A DNA stretch of 64,000 bases from Alcaligenes endophyticus (GCF_026344035.1 NZ_JAPKND010000002.1:372001-436000); one strand, 5' to 3'; positions 8,053 to 17,825 are shown, numbered from the stretch's first letter. Notes: generated by a model from the sequence alone, not told the origin. Made by a program: numbers and translations.

Positions 8053-9534
8053 CTAGTTAAGTATGGTCTTATCTTGACTGGCGTTATAAATATGACAACA
8101 GTTGCGGCCGTTCGCCTTGGCTCTGTATAACGCTTTATCCGCTTTGTGTAAAAGCTTATTGAGTTCACATGTTTTTTGAGCGTGAGCAATTCCAATGCTG
8201 GTGGTCAGTTGCAAAACATGGCCGTTCTTTAGCGTAATGGGAGTCTTGGCAATGTGTAAGCGTATGCGCTCAGCGATATTGTTGGCTTGTGTGGGATCAC
8301 AATCGCTCAAGAGCACGCTGAACTCTTCACCACCCACTCGACCAGCGATGTCTCCATCACGCAGTTCGGCCCGTAATACTTTTGCCACCGTTTGAATAAC
8401 TAAGTCGCCAGCTGTATGCCCATAGTTATCGTTTACTTGTTTAAAATGGTCGAGGTCCAAAATAAGCATGCAATGAGGGGTGTGAGTCTGGGTATACCAG
8501 TCTAGTTGTGTTTGCGCTTGTTGATAGAAGGTTTGCTGGTTCAATAGCCCGGTTAGGCTATCGTGCTCGGCAAGATAGCGTAGTTTGCGCACGGCGTCGT
8601 TACGCGACGCGGTGATGCTGGCGGTGACCATAGGGGCTAAGGCAATCGAGAGAATACCAAGATGCAAAGAAATAGACTCATCTTGTGCAAGTAATGAAAG
8701 CTCCGAGGGGATGATACCTATTGCTGATAAGCATAAGGTCCATCCTACAAATAATAAGCTAAGCAGACTGGTGCAAAAAAGAGAATAGCTCAGTGCGCAC
8801 CATAACAAAGGGAGAACAGGAAAGGCGACAGCGCCTGTTCCTCCTAGTGTTAACCCCAGCATCGCGCTACAACATAAGGCCAGAAATGGGGCCCATTGGT
8901 AACGATTTAAGCTTTTAAGTTTAAAAAACAGATGTCGGGTGACGTAAGGCGTGAATCGTGGCGCACATAACATGGCGGGTAAAAGGGTAGAGTAAGCCAG
9001 TTGCTCAGCGACAAACCAAAGTGAGGCATTATACAAATAACTGTTCCCAAAAATTTGTTGGCTCACTAGGCCGCCAGGAATGGCACTTACTAGCGATGCA
9101 AAGGCGGCTATGAGAAATAACTGCAATAGGGAATGAGGCCGGCGTAGGTGTAGATCCAGTTGGATAGTGTTGTGGAGTAGGTAATAGGCTACCGAGATAC
9201 TTATTACTTGAATACTACTCAAGATCAGAGCAAGTCCGAGTGAGTGCCCGGTTAGTAGTTCAGCGCAAATATGTGCGCTGCAGGCTGTAAGCCACAGAGG
9301 CCATAGTCGTGTGTGTTTAGCATGTTTAAGCAGCAAGCCCAAAAGCACGGCATTCGTAGGCCAAAAAATAGCGAGTAAGCCATGATGACGCGAGCTTATC
9401 CCCGCCAAACTGAGGCTGAAGATAAGCAAGAATACGAAGCTTAGAAAACGTAGACTGAGTTTTCTTGCGGGAGCATTGCTCTTGCTAGAAGCGGGGGCGT
9501 TAACAGAGCGCATAATAGTGTTGCTAAGTAACAT
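8053..9534 (-). CDS. Membrane diguanylate cyclase (MASE1-like sensor + GGDEF)
   Basis: 493 residues. The N-terminal ~300 residues contain about eight hydrophobic segments with the FWPTNAVLLGLLL pattern of MASE1-type sensors. The C-terminal ~165 residues form a GGDEF domain with signature GGEEF. An allosteric inhibitory I-site RDGD lies five residues before the signature, so the enzyme is predicted to make cyclic di-GMP from two GTP and to be product-inhibited. No EAL domain is present. It is the only c-di-GMP gene in the window. An alternative ATG seven codons downstream (MRSV) is possible. The signal sensed is unknown. Confidence 0.87.
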   Translation of the reverse strand: MLLSNTIMRSVNAPASSKSNAPARKLSLRFLSFVFLLIFSLSLAGISSRHHGLLAIFWPTNAVLLGLLLKHAKHTRLWPLWLTACSAHICAELLTGHSLGLALILSSIQVISISVAYYLLHNTIQLDLHLRRPHSLLQLFLIAAFASLVSAIPGGLVSQQIFGNSYLYNASLWFVAEQLAYSTLLPAMLCAPRFTPYVTRHLFFKLKSLNRYQWAPFLALCCSAMLGLTLGGTGAVAFPVLPLLWCALSYSLFCTSLLSLLFVGWTLCLSAIGIIPSELSLLAQDESISLHLGILSIALAPMVTASITASRNDAVRKLRYLAEHDSLTGLLNQQTFYQQAQTQLDWYTQTHTPHCMLILDLDHFKQVNDNYGHTAGDLVIQTVAKVLRAELRDGDIAGRVGGEEFSVLLSDCDPTQANNIAERIRLHIAKTPITLKNGHVLQLTTSIGIAHAQKTCELNKLLHKADKALYRAKANGRNCCHIYNASQDKTILN

Positions 9535-9703
9535 ATTTCAAAAAATGCCACGACAGTTAAAAGTTGTAATAATTATTGTAAAGGTTGGGGCATCGCTTTT
9601 GAGGGCGCTTAGGTCAAGAACAGTGAAGGGCTAATGGCGGCACTTAGTTGTTGCAATGTTGAGCCTTAACGTTGAGAGAAAGAGGGCTTTTCTGTGCAGC
9701 ATG

Positions 9704-9748
9704 ATAAAAAAAGCCCCAAACACTGGAGTGGTCTCCAATTTCTGGGGC
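9704..9748 (-). terminator. Rho-independent terminator of the small 91-residue gene
   Basis: On the minus strand, GCCCC...TGGAG and CTCCA...GGGGC arms form a two-part stem with an internal loop around an ACCA tetraloop, followed by TTTTTTT. It lies just downstream of the gene ending at 9795 on the same strand. Confidence 0.75.
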
Positions 9749-9794
9749 AATTTTTACTAACAGCGCTTTTTACACGCCATTAAGACGGCAGGTA

Positions 9795-10070
9795 TTAGTT
9801 AACGCAGGCTGGGCGACGAACATCGACATGATGAATGTCTTGCTCACGAAAGCGTAGACGTAAGTGGGTTGAACCCTGCTTGTTATCGAGCACAGCGTCA
9901 GCTGTATAGGTGTTGCAACCATATAAGCCGGAGCTGAAAATAATGGTTCCTGCAATTTTCGGGCCTTCTTTAGGCTGTAAATAGACGGTGTCACCAATTC
10001 TAATGTCGGTGCGATTCAGCGGTGCGTGCTCAGGACGCGCAATTAGGTTGGTTGGATAAATGTTTATCAT
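9795..10070 (-). CDS. Hypothetical small protein, 91 residues
   Basis: Not recognised. The reading frame has a good ribosome site (AAAGGA, 6 bases before ATG) and its own terminator, which supports a real gene. The middle (RIGDTVYLQP...KIAGTIIFSSGLYG) suggests a small beta-rich, SH3- or KOW-like fold. There are two cysteines, no signal peptide and no membrane segment. It stands alone, upstream of an AT-rich non-coding region with repeats. An overlapping frame at 9770-9997 lacks comparable signals. Confidence 0.65.
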   Translation of the reverse strand: MINIYPTNLIARPEHAPLNRTDIRIGDTVYLQPKEGPKIAGTIIFSSGLYGCNTYTADAVLDNKQGSTHLRLRFREQDIHHVDVRRPACVN

Positions 10071-10457
10071 GTTTTTTCCTTTTTTTAATCAGGCCTGCCT
10101 ATTACACCGTTTTCTTGTTGAAATATGATGACAAGCATGTGCTATGTTGTAGCAGCACATAATGGCAGACCGTAATTCTTATAATAATAAAGGTAGTGTA
10201 GGTGCTACCTGAATAGTCTTTTTTATATACTTAGGTGCTAGCCGAGTAACTTTATTTATTATCGTTAGGGCTAGCCAAGTAATCGATTTATAGTAATGTT
10301 TTATGTACAAGTACTAATTATGCTTATTTTTTAGCACATTATTATAGTAAATAGCTACTGTCAAAACTACTATGCAATTGGCGTGTGGGTTATTGCCAAC
10401 CTTCCAATTATCTACATAATTACATGCTCTGTCAAGTGGAAATTTTTGTGGTGTGTT
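10071..10457. other. 387-base AT-rich divergent intergenic region with repeats
   Basis: No gene is supported. The region separates the small 91-residue gene (minus) from the MOSC gene (plus). It is distinctly richer in A and T than its surroundings and contains three degenerate direct repeats, listed separately. Confidence 0.55.
10199..10284 (+). repeat. Three imperfect direct repeats at 33-34 base spacing
   Basis: Copies begin at 10199 (TAGGTGCTACCTGAATAG), 10232 (TAGGTGCTAGCCGAGTAAC) and 10266 (TAGGGCTAGCCAAGTAATC). The conserved head is about TAGGTGCTAGCCRAGTAA. Between the heads lie variable AT-rich spacers. The 33 and 34 base steps equal about three helical turns, so the heads fall on one face of the DNA, as in an array of protein-binding sites. 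The function is unknown. Confidence 0.55.
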
Positions 10458-11315
10458 ATGAATACTGTTATTGCAGGTTTGCACAGTTACCCCATCAAGT
10501 CTTGCGGTGCCTTTGATTACAGCGACAGTTGTGAGCTGAGCTCTGCGGGCTTGCCGTTTGATCGCGAGTGGGTGCTCGTGGATGATCGGGGTACCTTTAT
10601 GACTCAACGCAAGTGGCCGCGGATGGCGCTGATTTCTCCTCAGCCTACACTGTCTGGTTTATGGTTAAGGGCCCCCGATCAAGAGGACTTATTTCTGAGT
10701 ACTCAGACCTCCACCGCACAAGATATCCAAGTGTCCGTGAATATATGGTCCAGTGCTTGCTTGGGGCGCGACGAGGGCGAGGTGGCGGCGAGGTGGCTGA
10801 GCACTTTTTTAGGAGTGTCATGCCGCTTACTTAGGCGACACACCTATGGGGTGCGCCACCCTGATCCAGATTTGTTACATCGTTGGCAGAGCCGTCATCG
10901 TCGAATAGATGCTGAGCATAATTTTGGCTTTGCGGATTCTTTGCCATTTTTATTCACCAACGAAGCTTCCCTGACGCAATTAAACCAACATGTTTTGGCA
11001 GAGGGCGACGCTGCGGTTGAGATGGCCCGCTTTAGACCTAATATTGTGCTTTCGGGCCTGCCAGCGTATGCAGAAGACCAGTTGCGTGGCCTATATGTGG
11101 GGGAGCAGTACTTCGCAGTACTTAAGCCGTGCACACGATGTCCCTTGCCAAATGTGAATCAGGCGACGGCGCAGGTGGGGAGGCAACCCTTACGCGCGCT
11201 AATGACCACGCGAGGTTTTGGGAGCCAGATGCATTTTGGCGTGCAGGCGGTATTGGCCAGTCCGGCGCGGGCACGATTAACGCTAGGCGATTCTGTACGT
11301 CCCGACTTTGCTTAG
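10458..11315 (+). CDS. MOSC domain protein (YcbX-like)
   Basis: 285 residues from the ATG at 10458. An upstream GTG in frame is rejected because the N-terminal MOSC_N beta-barrel motif starts here (HSYPIKSCGAFDY, LPFDREWVLVD, MTQRKWPRMALI). The C-terminal MOSC domain includes the conserved cysteine region KPCTRCPLPNVN. MOSC proteins relate to the molybdenum cofactor sulfurase C-terminus; YcbX-type members reduce N-hydroxylated compounds with a Mo cofactor. The catalytic role here is inferred from family membership. The ribosome site is weak. The gene is convergent with a small basic protein gene 10 bases beyond its stop. Confidence 0.83.
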   Translation: MNTVIAGLHSYPIKSCGAFDYSDSCELSSAGLPFDREWVLVDDRGTFMTQRKWPRMALISPQPTLSGLWLRAPDQEDLFLSTQTSTAQDIQVSVNIWSSACLGRDEGEVAARWLSTFLGVSCRLLRRHTYGVRHPDPDLLHRWQSRHRRIDAEHNFGFADSLPFLFTNEASLTQLNQHVLAEGDAAVEMARFRPNIVLSGLPAYAEDQLRGLYVGEQYFAVLKPCTRCPLPNVNQATAQVGRQPLRALMTTRGFGSQMHFGVQAVLASPARARLTLGDSVRPDFA

Positions 11316-11325
11316 GCGAAAAGGG

Positions 11326-11790
11326 CTAATGAGGGCGTTGTTTGTCTTGACGGGCGAGTAAGCGGCGCGCTTGTTCTTCATCAATATTCAAACTAGGGTC
11401 GTCCAGCGAAGGCTGTACTGGATTGCTGATGTGTTCGGTTAGCCTTGCCCAGCGTAAGCCCAATTTGCTGGGTGGCGTGCTGGCACGCTTGCGACTGCGC
11501 TGGGGTGTTTCGCGCTGCTTTGCATCGTAGTGGGTGGAGTCAAAGCTACCCTGAACAATACCAATTTGCCTCAGTAGCATAATGGCTTGCAAGGGGCTTT
11601 TGAAGCTTCTTGGGTCTTTGTTACGTGCCGTGACCAAAACAGCCTGGCCGCTACGGGTTGCTATCTGTACAAAGAATCCATTGCCTTGCGCTTTAATGGT
11701 TACGCTCAGTATGCCCCCAGCCTGAGTGGCAGCGCGCAGTTGCTGCAGAGTAAATGTTAGCAGTGCGTTAGAACAGGATTGGGCGTGCAT
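11326..11790 (-). CDS. Small basic protein resembling plasmid/ICE 'ParC-family partition-associated' proteins
   Basis: 154 residues, no signal peptide or membrane segment. The N-terminal ~85 residues (GGILSVTIKAQGNGFFVQIA, AVLVTARNKDPRSFKSP, LLRQIGIV) resemble, as far as memory allows, a small betaproteobacterial family annotated as ParC-type partition-associated on plasmids and integrative elements. The C-terminus is basic, then ends in an acidic-basic stretch with PSLDDPSLNIDEEQA, a pattern seen in short DNA-associated and antitoxin-like proteins. No parA/parB lies nearby. The similarity is tentative and the function unknown. It is convergent with the MOSC gene. Confidence 0.5.
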   Translation of the reverse strand: MHAQSCSNALLTFTLQQLRAATQAGGILSVTIKAQGNGFFVQIATRSGQAVLVTARNKDPRSFKSPLQAIMLLRQIGIVQGSFDSTHYDAKQRETPQRSRKRASTPPSKLGLRWARLTEHISNPVQPSLDDPSLNIDEEQARRLLARQDKQRPH

Positions 11791-11914
11791 AAGTAAAGGT
11801 GATTAAAGCAGAATACGTCAGGATAATACCACTAACTGTGGACGTGGCCGGTGCAGGCACATGGGCAGCCAGTAGGGCAGCCATTATGCCAAATTTACGC
11901 CCTTTAGGGGAGCT

Positions 11915-12736
11915 TTATGCTTGGGATTGAGCCTGCCATAGGCGGTAGGCGGGCAATATGTGCTGTTTTAGTAGCGGTGCCAGCTGTAATGACTCGATCT
12001 CGTCTAGAGTAACCCATATGGCCTCTGCGAGCTCAGCTTGTGCTTGCGGATGCAGGTCAAGCGTTAATACGAATACATGAGCATGGACTTGGTGGCCAGG
12101 TTCATTCGCCGCTTCGCATTCAAAGTACCCTAAGGGCAGGGCGCGTACCGATTCTGCAGCTGAAATGCTGAGCTCTTCTTGCAGCTCCCGCTGGAGTGCT
12201 TGTAAGGGGGATTCGTTTGCTTCGAGTTTTCCGCCAGCTTGCATATAAAACCGACTTGCTTGTTTGCGCACCAACAATAGTTGGCCTTGGGAATTAACGA
12301 TAACGGCAGCAGCAATGATAATGGGTTCTGGCATGGTGGTAGAGCAGGAACTAGTAAGGGCGGCGTGTAAGGTGGGCCTGTTGGCTTGTTTTAAAAGGTA
12401 AATGCTAGTGGCAATGCCGGGGATGAGCAGTAGCCACCGATAGACAAGTGGTGGCAAAAGATACCACGATACGGCTAATGAGAGCCAGAGCACCACTAAG
12501 GCTCGGCATTTTGCCGCGCGCGGGATGCCTAATCCGTCTTGCCAGTTTTGTAAATAGGGGCCGAGTAACTTGCTGTGGAGTAAGCGTTGGTGTCGCTTCG
12601 GAGAACTGCGGGCAAAGCACCATAAGGCAACCAGAGCAAAAGGGGTGGCAGGCAGCAAAGGTAGGAATACACCGGCGATCGCGCATGCCATCGCTAAAGA
12701 GCCTAGAACGATATAAAACCTTTGCTTAATTGCCAT
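11915..12736 (-). CDS. DUF454 (YbaN-like) membrane domain fused to a Nudix hydrolase
   Basis: 273 residues in one uninterrupted frame. Residues 1-115 match the DUF454/YbaN family: a hydrophobic N-terminus with FLPLLPATPFALVALWCFARSS, then two further membrane segments. Residues 135-273 form a Nudix hydrolase domain. The Nudix box spans 169-191 with G, E, RE and EE in place, but the usual glycine near its end is serine (EELSI). No stop or ribosome site separates the halves before the internal methionine at 135, so a fused, membrane-tethered enzyme is predicted. The substrate is unknown. Independent initiation at residue 135 is a less likely alternative. Confidence 0.8.
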   Translation of the reverse strand: MAIKQRFYIVLGSLAMACAIAGVFLPLLPATPFALVALWCFARSSPKRHQRLLHSKLLGPYLQNWQDGLGIPRAAKCRALVVLWLSLAVSWYLLPPLVYRWLLLIPGIATSIYLLKQANRPTLHAALTSSCSTTMPEPIIIAAAVIVNSQGQLLLVRKQASRFYMQAGGKLEANESPLQALQRELQEELSISAAESVRALPLGYFECEAANEPGHQVHAHVFVLTLDLHPQAQAELAEAIWVTLDEIESLQLAPLLKQHILPAYRLWQAQSQA

Positions 12737-12740
12737 GGTG

Positions 12741-13346
12741 TTAGGAGTTATCCTTGGGCAGGCGTCCTAATAGGTAAAATTCGTCGTTGCAACGCATAGA
12801 CATAAAGTTGGCCATGCGATTGCTTAAGCCAAAAAACGCGCTGATGGCGGCGATGTCCCAGATATCTTCGTCGTTAAAATCATGCTGATACAGTTTAGTA
12901 AAATCTTTTTCATTAATTTTGTGCGCTTTGCGTGAGACTTTAAGCGCGAATTTCAGCATGGCTTTCTGACGTTTGGGAATATCGGCTTTGCGATAATTGA
13001 TAGCCACTTGGTCAGCCACGCGCGCGTCCTTGGCGCGTATACGTAAAATTGCTCCATGGGCAATCACACAATAGTGGCAGCTATTAGCATTGGACGTGGT
13101 GACTACGATCATTTCGCGCTCGGCTTTACTCAAGCCACTGGATTTCTCCATTAAGGCGTCGTGGTAAGCAAAAAACGCGCGAAACTCATCGGGTCGGTGG
13201 GCGAGGCTGAGAAATACGTTGGGGATAAACCCCGACTTTTCTTGTACGCTCTCGATGCGTTGGCGTAGATCTTCGGGCAAGCTACTTAAGGCTGGAATAG
13301 GGTAGCGGCTAATGGCGGGCGCGTGGCGCTGGGGCTCTTTAGACAT
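12741..13346 (-). CDS. Peroxidase-related AhpD-like (carboxymuconolactone decarboxylase family) protein
   Basis: 201 residues from the ATG at 13346, chosen over an upstream ATG because GGAG lies 8-11 bases before it. The AhpD core motif is intact: C90-x-x-C93 with H97 in SCHYCVIAHGA, the redox pair used by alkylhydroperoxidase D proteins. Downstream stretches KRQKAMLKFALKVSRKAHKI and ISAFFGLSNRMANFM are typical of the 'uncharacterized peroxidase-related' subgroup. The inferred role is reduction of organic peroxides in the cytoplasm. Its stop is 4 bases from the DUF454-Nudix start on the same strand, so the two probably form an operon. Confidence 0.83.
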   Translation of the reverse strand: MSKEPQRHAPAISRYPIPALSSLPEDLRQRIESVQEKSGFIPNVFLSLAHRPDEFRAFFAYHDALMEKSSGLSKAEREMIVVTTSNANSCHYCVIAHGAILRIRAKDARVADQVAINYRKADIPKRQKAMLKFALKVSRKAHKINEKDFTKLYQHDFNDEDIWDIAAISAFFGLSNRMANFMSMRCNDEFYLLGRLPKDNS

Positions 13347-13461
13347 GTTCAGGTCTCCTTTATTTAATTGTGGTCTACGCAGCATAAACCAGTGTGGGGA
13401 ATCTGACTATCTGGCTTGGAATGCAGTTAGAGGGTGTATTGCTTGCGGTGCGGCTATATAA

Positions 13462-14844
<1,383 letters not shown>

Positions 14845-14860
14845 GTTATTGCTAGTAGCC

Positions 14861-14895
14861 CATAAAAAAGCCAGTTCAAATGAACTGGCTTTTTT
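14861..14895. terminator. Bidirectional terminator between argG and argF
   Basis: AGCCAGTT and AACTGGCT arms (14869-14876, 14883-14890) form a stem with a short CAAATG loop. A run of A precedes it and a run of T follows. It can end both convergent arginine genes. Confidence 0.9.
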
Positions 14896-14911
14896 GCTGT
14901 GTCGTCGATGC

Positions 14912-15862
14912 TTAGTTGATTTCGTCGTCTAAGCGGCCTAGTAGCAGGAACTCCATTAATGCTTTTTGCAAGTGTAGGCGGTTCTCCGCTTCGTCCCACA
15001 CTACGCTTTGTGGCCCGTCGATGACAGCACCACTGACTTCTTCGCCGCGGTGCGCGGGTAGGCAGTGCATGAAAATAGCATCGGGCTGCGCCATCTGCAT
15101 CATTTCTTCGTCAACGCACCAGTCGGCAAAAGCCTTACGACGTTCTTCATTTTCGTCTTCGTAGCCCATGCTTGTCCATACGTCGGTCGTGACTAAGTGC
15201 GCACCTTTACAAGCTTGTAGGGGGTCGTCGAATTCGCGTAAAACAGACGCTGGCGGCTGACCCGTGCGCGCAGGGTCTAGCTTATATCCTGTGGGGGCAG
15301 ATACATGCAGCGTAAAGCCCATGATTTCAGCAGCCTGCAACCATGTGTAAGCCATGTTGTTGGCGTCGCCGATCCAAGCGATTGTTTTACCTTGGATGTC
15401 CCCACGGTGTTCAATAAAGGTGAGAATATCAGCCAAAATTTGGCAGGGATGGAACTCGTTAGTAAGGCCGTTGATAACAGGCACCCGCGAGTGAGAGGCA
15501 AAGCGCTCAATTCGAGTTTGCTCGAAGGTGCGAATCATGACGAGGTCTACCATGCGGGAAATTACCCGTGCGGTATCTTCAATGGGTTCTGAGCGACCCA
15601 GTTGCGAGTCGTTGGTGGTTAAGTGTATGACTGAGCCACCTAACTGATACATGCCCGCTTCAAAGGATACGCGTGTGCGGGTGCTGGCTTTTTCAAAGAC
15701 CATCGCGAGGGTGCGATCATGTAAGGTATGGTGCGCTTGATAGCGTTTGAACTTGTCCTTGATGAGTAGAGCACGTTTGAGCACGTACTTGATCTCGTCA
15801 TGTGATAAGTCACGAAATTGCAGAAAATGCCGTAGTGGCCCTGCTTGCACCGTAGCGTCCAT
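14912..15862 (-). CDS. argF: Ornithine carbamoyltransferase
   Basis: 316 residues. It makes citrulline from carbamoyl phosphate and ornithine. The carbamoyl phosphate site STRTR is at residues 60-64, the HPCQ motif is near 140 and the ornithine-site HCLPAHRGEE is near 272. The start is the ATG at 15862, 28 bases downstream of a good promoter. Being convergent with argG, the two arginine genes are controlled separately. No ArgR-type operator pair was recognised. Confidence 0.97.
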   Translation of the reverse strand: MDATVQAGPLRHFLQFRDLSHDEIKYVLKRALLIKDKFKRYQAHHTLHDRTLAMVFEKASTRTRVSFEAGMYQLGGSVIHLTTNDSQLGRSEPIEDTARVISRMVDLVMIRTFEQTRIERFASHSRVPVINGLTNEFHPCQILADILTFIEHRGDIQGKTIAWIGDANNMAYTWLQAAEIMGFTLHVSAPTGYKLDPARTGQPPASVLREFDDPLQACKGAHLVTTDVWTSMGYEDENEERRKAFADWCVDEEMMQMAQPDAIFMHCLPAHRGEEVSGAVIDGPQSVVWDEAENRLHLQKALMEFLLLGRLDDEIN

Positions 15863-15889
15863 ACAAAATCCAAGCGAATAAAAGAAACA

Positions 15890-15918
15890 ATAGTACCTTG
15901 TCTAATGGAGAAGAGCAA
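15890..15918 (-). promoter_or_regulatory. Sigma70-type promoter of argF
   Basis: On the minus strand TTGCTC (-35) and TACTAT (-10) are 17 bases apart and end 28 bases before the argF start codon. The match to the consensus is reasonable; activity is inferred. Confidence 0.5.
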
Positions 15919-16052
15919 AAAAATACGTGTTTGATCCGTCGTCAAGAGTTTTAATTTGGACCCATTCTGGCATATTAAGCCTCACGATCGGATACAATGC
16001 GCCACAGGGGAAATAATGGTGCATCAAGCACTCGATTCGTCCTTGGATATTT

Positions 16053-16361
16053 ATGACAGAGTCTGTAAAGCAATTAGTAATACACGGCACTACCGTACAA
16101 GGTCAACGTTTTCGGCCTAGTGATTGGGCAGAAAGGTTGGCTGGCGTTATGTCGCAGTTCCGGCCAGCGGGATCCCTAGGGGGGCCTTTGACGTACTCGC
16201 CTTATGTAGTGCCACGCCTGATTGATGGTGTGCGTTGCGTAGTGGTGGATGCCCGGTTACGCGACTTAGAACCTTTGGCTTGGAAGTTTGTGTGCGGCTT
16301 TGCCCGCGACAATAACCTGGTCATGAGTGGAATGGATCCGGATAGCTCTACCGGACCGTAG
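16053..16361 (+). CDS. DUF3579 domain protein
   Basis: 102 residues. The sequence (WAERLAGVMSQF, YSPYVVPRLIDGVRCVVVD, FARDNNLVMSGMD) matches the DUF3579 family, which is common in Burkholderiales and typically sits next to argF and rpsT as here. No signal peptide or membrane segment. The function is unknown. It is divergent from argF, sharing a 190-base intergenic region, and convergent with the 2-hydroxyacid dehydrogenase gene. Confidence 0.82.
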   Translation: MTESVKQLVIHGTTVQGQRFRPSDWAERLAGVMSQFRPAGSLGGPLTYSPYVVPRLIDGVRCVVVDARLRDLEPLAWKFVCGFARDNNLVMSGMDPDSSTGP

Positions 16362-16381
16362 TTTACAAGCCTTTAGCGGCT

Positions 16382-17332
16382 TTATATTGTAGGGATAGGG
16401 GTGAGGCAGCGCCCCGAGCTATGAACGCTAAGCAGGTTGCTCAGAGCTAGCTCTAACATCGTTGTTCGAGTCTCTTGGGTGGCGCTGGCAATATGCGGTG
16501 TTAGCACTACTTGGTCTAGCTCGCGCAATGCGGCGGGCACTCCCGGTTCATCTGCATACACGTCCAGACCAGCAGCTCCTAGGCTACCATTTTGTAGCGC
16601 GGAGATTAATGCATCTTGATCAACTACGCTCCCCCTGGCGATATTAATCAACACCCCTTGTGGTCCCAGCGCTTTGAGTATGGAGTGGTCGATTAAGTGG
16701 CGCGTTGACTCCCCGCCTACCGTAGCGATCAATAAAATATCCGCCCACTGTGCTAGCTCAAGCAAGGTCTCAGCGTAAGTCCACGCGACATCAGGGCGTT
16801 GGTGACGATTATGGTAGCGAATTTGCATGGAAAAGCCTTGACCGCGTTGCGCGATAGCATCCCCAATTCTGCCTAGACCAACGATGCCTAGTTTTTTACC
16901 GCTGACTCGATTACTTAAGGGAAAGGTATGATGAGCCGTCCACGCATTCTGACGCACAAAACGATCTGCTTGTGGAATTTTGCGTATGGTGCTGATAAGT
17001 AGGCCCCATGCTAAATCTGCTACGCAGTCGTTGAGCACGTCGGGCGTATTGCTGACTAGTATGTTTTTTTGTTGTGCGTAGCTAACGTCTATGGCATCGT
17101 ACCCTACACCTGCGCTGCAAATGGCTTTAAGGGCCGGCAAGCGATCAATGAGAGCAGCAGGGGTGGGTGTGGTAGCCGAGGTGAGTATGAGCTCGACCCG
17201 AGGGGCTAGAGCGCTTAGTTCTGCACTGCTAAGAGCATTGGGAAGTAATATGCGCTCGTAAGACTGATCTAAGGTCTCGAGCAAAGGGTGTTCAGCCACG
17301 GGGATGAGCTGTAAAAGTATAGCTTTAGACAT
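16382..17332 (-). CDS. D-isomer-specific 2-hydroxyacid dehydrogenase
   Basis: 316 residues from the ATG at 17332. The frame is open further upstream, but that part overlaps the rpsT terminator, so the later start is chosen. The NAD(P)-binding loop GLGRIGDAIA is visible. The catalytic triad of the family is complete: Arg in NIARGSVVD, Glu in YADEPGVP and His in LTPHIASAT. It should interconvert a 2-oxoacid and its D-2-hydroxyacid, as glyoxylate/hydroxypyruvate reductases do. The exact substrate cannot be told from sequence. The ribosome site is weak. Confidence 0.85.
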   Translation of the reverse strand: MSKAILLQLIPVAEHPLLETLDQSYERILLPNALSSAELSALAPRVELILTSATTPTPAALIDRLPALKAICSAGVGYDAIDVSYAQQKNILVSNTPDVLNDCVADLAWGLLISTIRKIPQADRFVRQNAWTAHHTFPLSNRVSGKKLGIVGLGRIGDAIAQRGQGFSMQIRYHNRHQRPDVAWTYAETLLELAQWADILLIATVGGESTRHLIDHSILKALGPQGVLINIARGSVVDQDALISALQNGSLGAAGLDVYADEPGVPAALRELDQVVLTPHIASATQETRTTMLELALSNLLSVHSSGRCLTPIPTI

Positions 17333-17410
17333 AGTGCTTAAAATAAAAGCGGTAAAGCTATAAACATACCATGCTTCAACTGGTACGCGGCTGTTGTGCT
17401 TAACAGGCAT

Positions 17411-17438
17411 AAAAAAAGGGTGCTCAGCACCCTTTTTT
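17411..17438 (-). terminator. Rho-independent terminator of rpsT
   Basis: GGGTGC and GCACCC arms with a 3-base loop lie between a run of seven A and six T. On the minus strand it falls about 50 bases after the rpsT stop codon. Confidence 0.9.
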
Positions 17439-17490
17439 GTCACTGGTTTTTTAGGCCAGGGCCGATTAAACCATTAAAGCCTGCTTGCTA

Positions 17491-17754
17491 TTAGGCAATA
17501 GCCTGAATGGCAGCAGAGAGGCGGCTTTTGTGACGAGCGGCCTTGTTTTTGTGGATAATGTTTTTATCGGCAACGCGATCGATAATGCTGGTCGTTTTAC
17601 GGAATACTTCGTTTGCAGCAGCTTTATCGCCGGCTTCAATGGCTTGGCGTACGCGCTTGATGGAAGTACGCAGCATGGAACGAATGCTAGCGTTGTGTTG
17701 ATTGCGTGCTACGGCTTGGCGTGCGCGCTTACGAGCTTGTGGAGAATTAGCCAT
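17491..17754 (-). CDS. rpsT: 30S ribosomal protein S20
   Basis: 87 residues, very rich in lysine, arginine and alanine, beginning [21 protein letters not shown], with the typical [22 protein letters not shown] segment. It binds 16S rRNA early in 30S assembly. It has its own strong promoter inside the end of murJ and its own terminator. Placement next to murJ and DUF3579 is usual in Burkholderiales. Confidence 0.97.
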   Translation of the reverse strand: MANSPQARKRARQAVARNQHNASIRSMLRTSIKRVRQAIEAGDKAAANEVFRKTTSIIDRVADKNIIHKNKAARHKSRLSAAIQAIA

Positions 17755-17796
17755 ATTGTTTCGATTCGGTTTAAGGTTTATTCGGCAAAGACAATG

Positions 17797-17825
17797 ATAT
17801 TAGACTACTTGGCTGCTCTTGTAAA
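17797..17825 (-). promoter_or_regulatory. Strong sigma70-type promoter of rpsT
   Basis: On the minus strand TTTACA and TAATAT are exactly 17 bases apart, each one base from consensus. The -10 ends about 43 bases before the rpsT start, and the promoter overlaps the last codons of murJ. Confidence 0.7.

Noticed and set aside
16382-17443. Longer start for the 2-hydroxyacid dehydrogenase
   Set aside because: The extra N-terminal codons run through the rpsT terminator hairpin and show no dehydrogenase-like sequence; the ATG at 17332 begins the conserved part.
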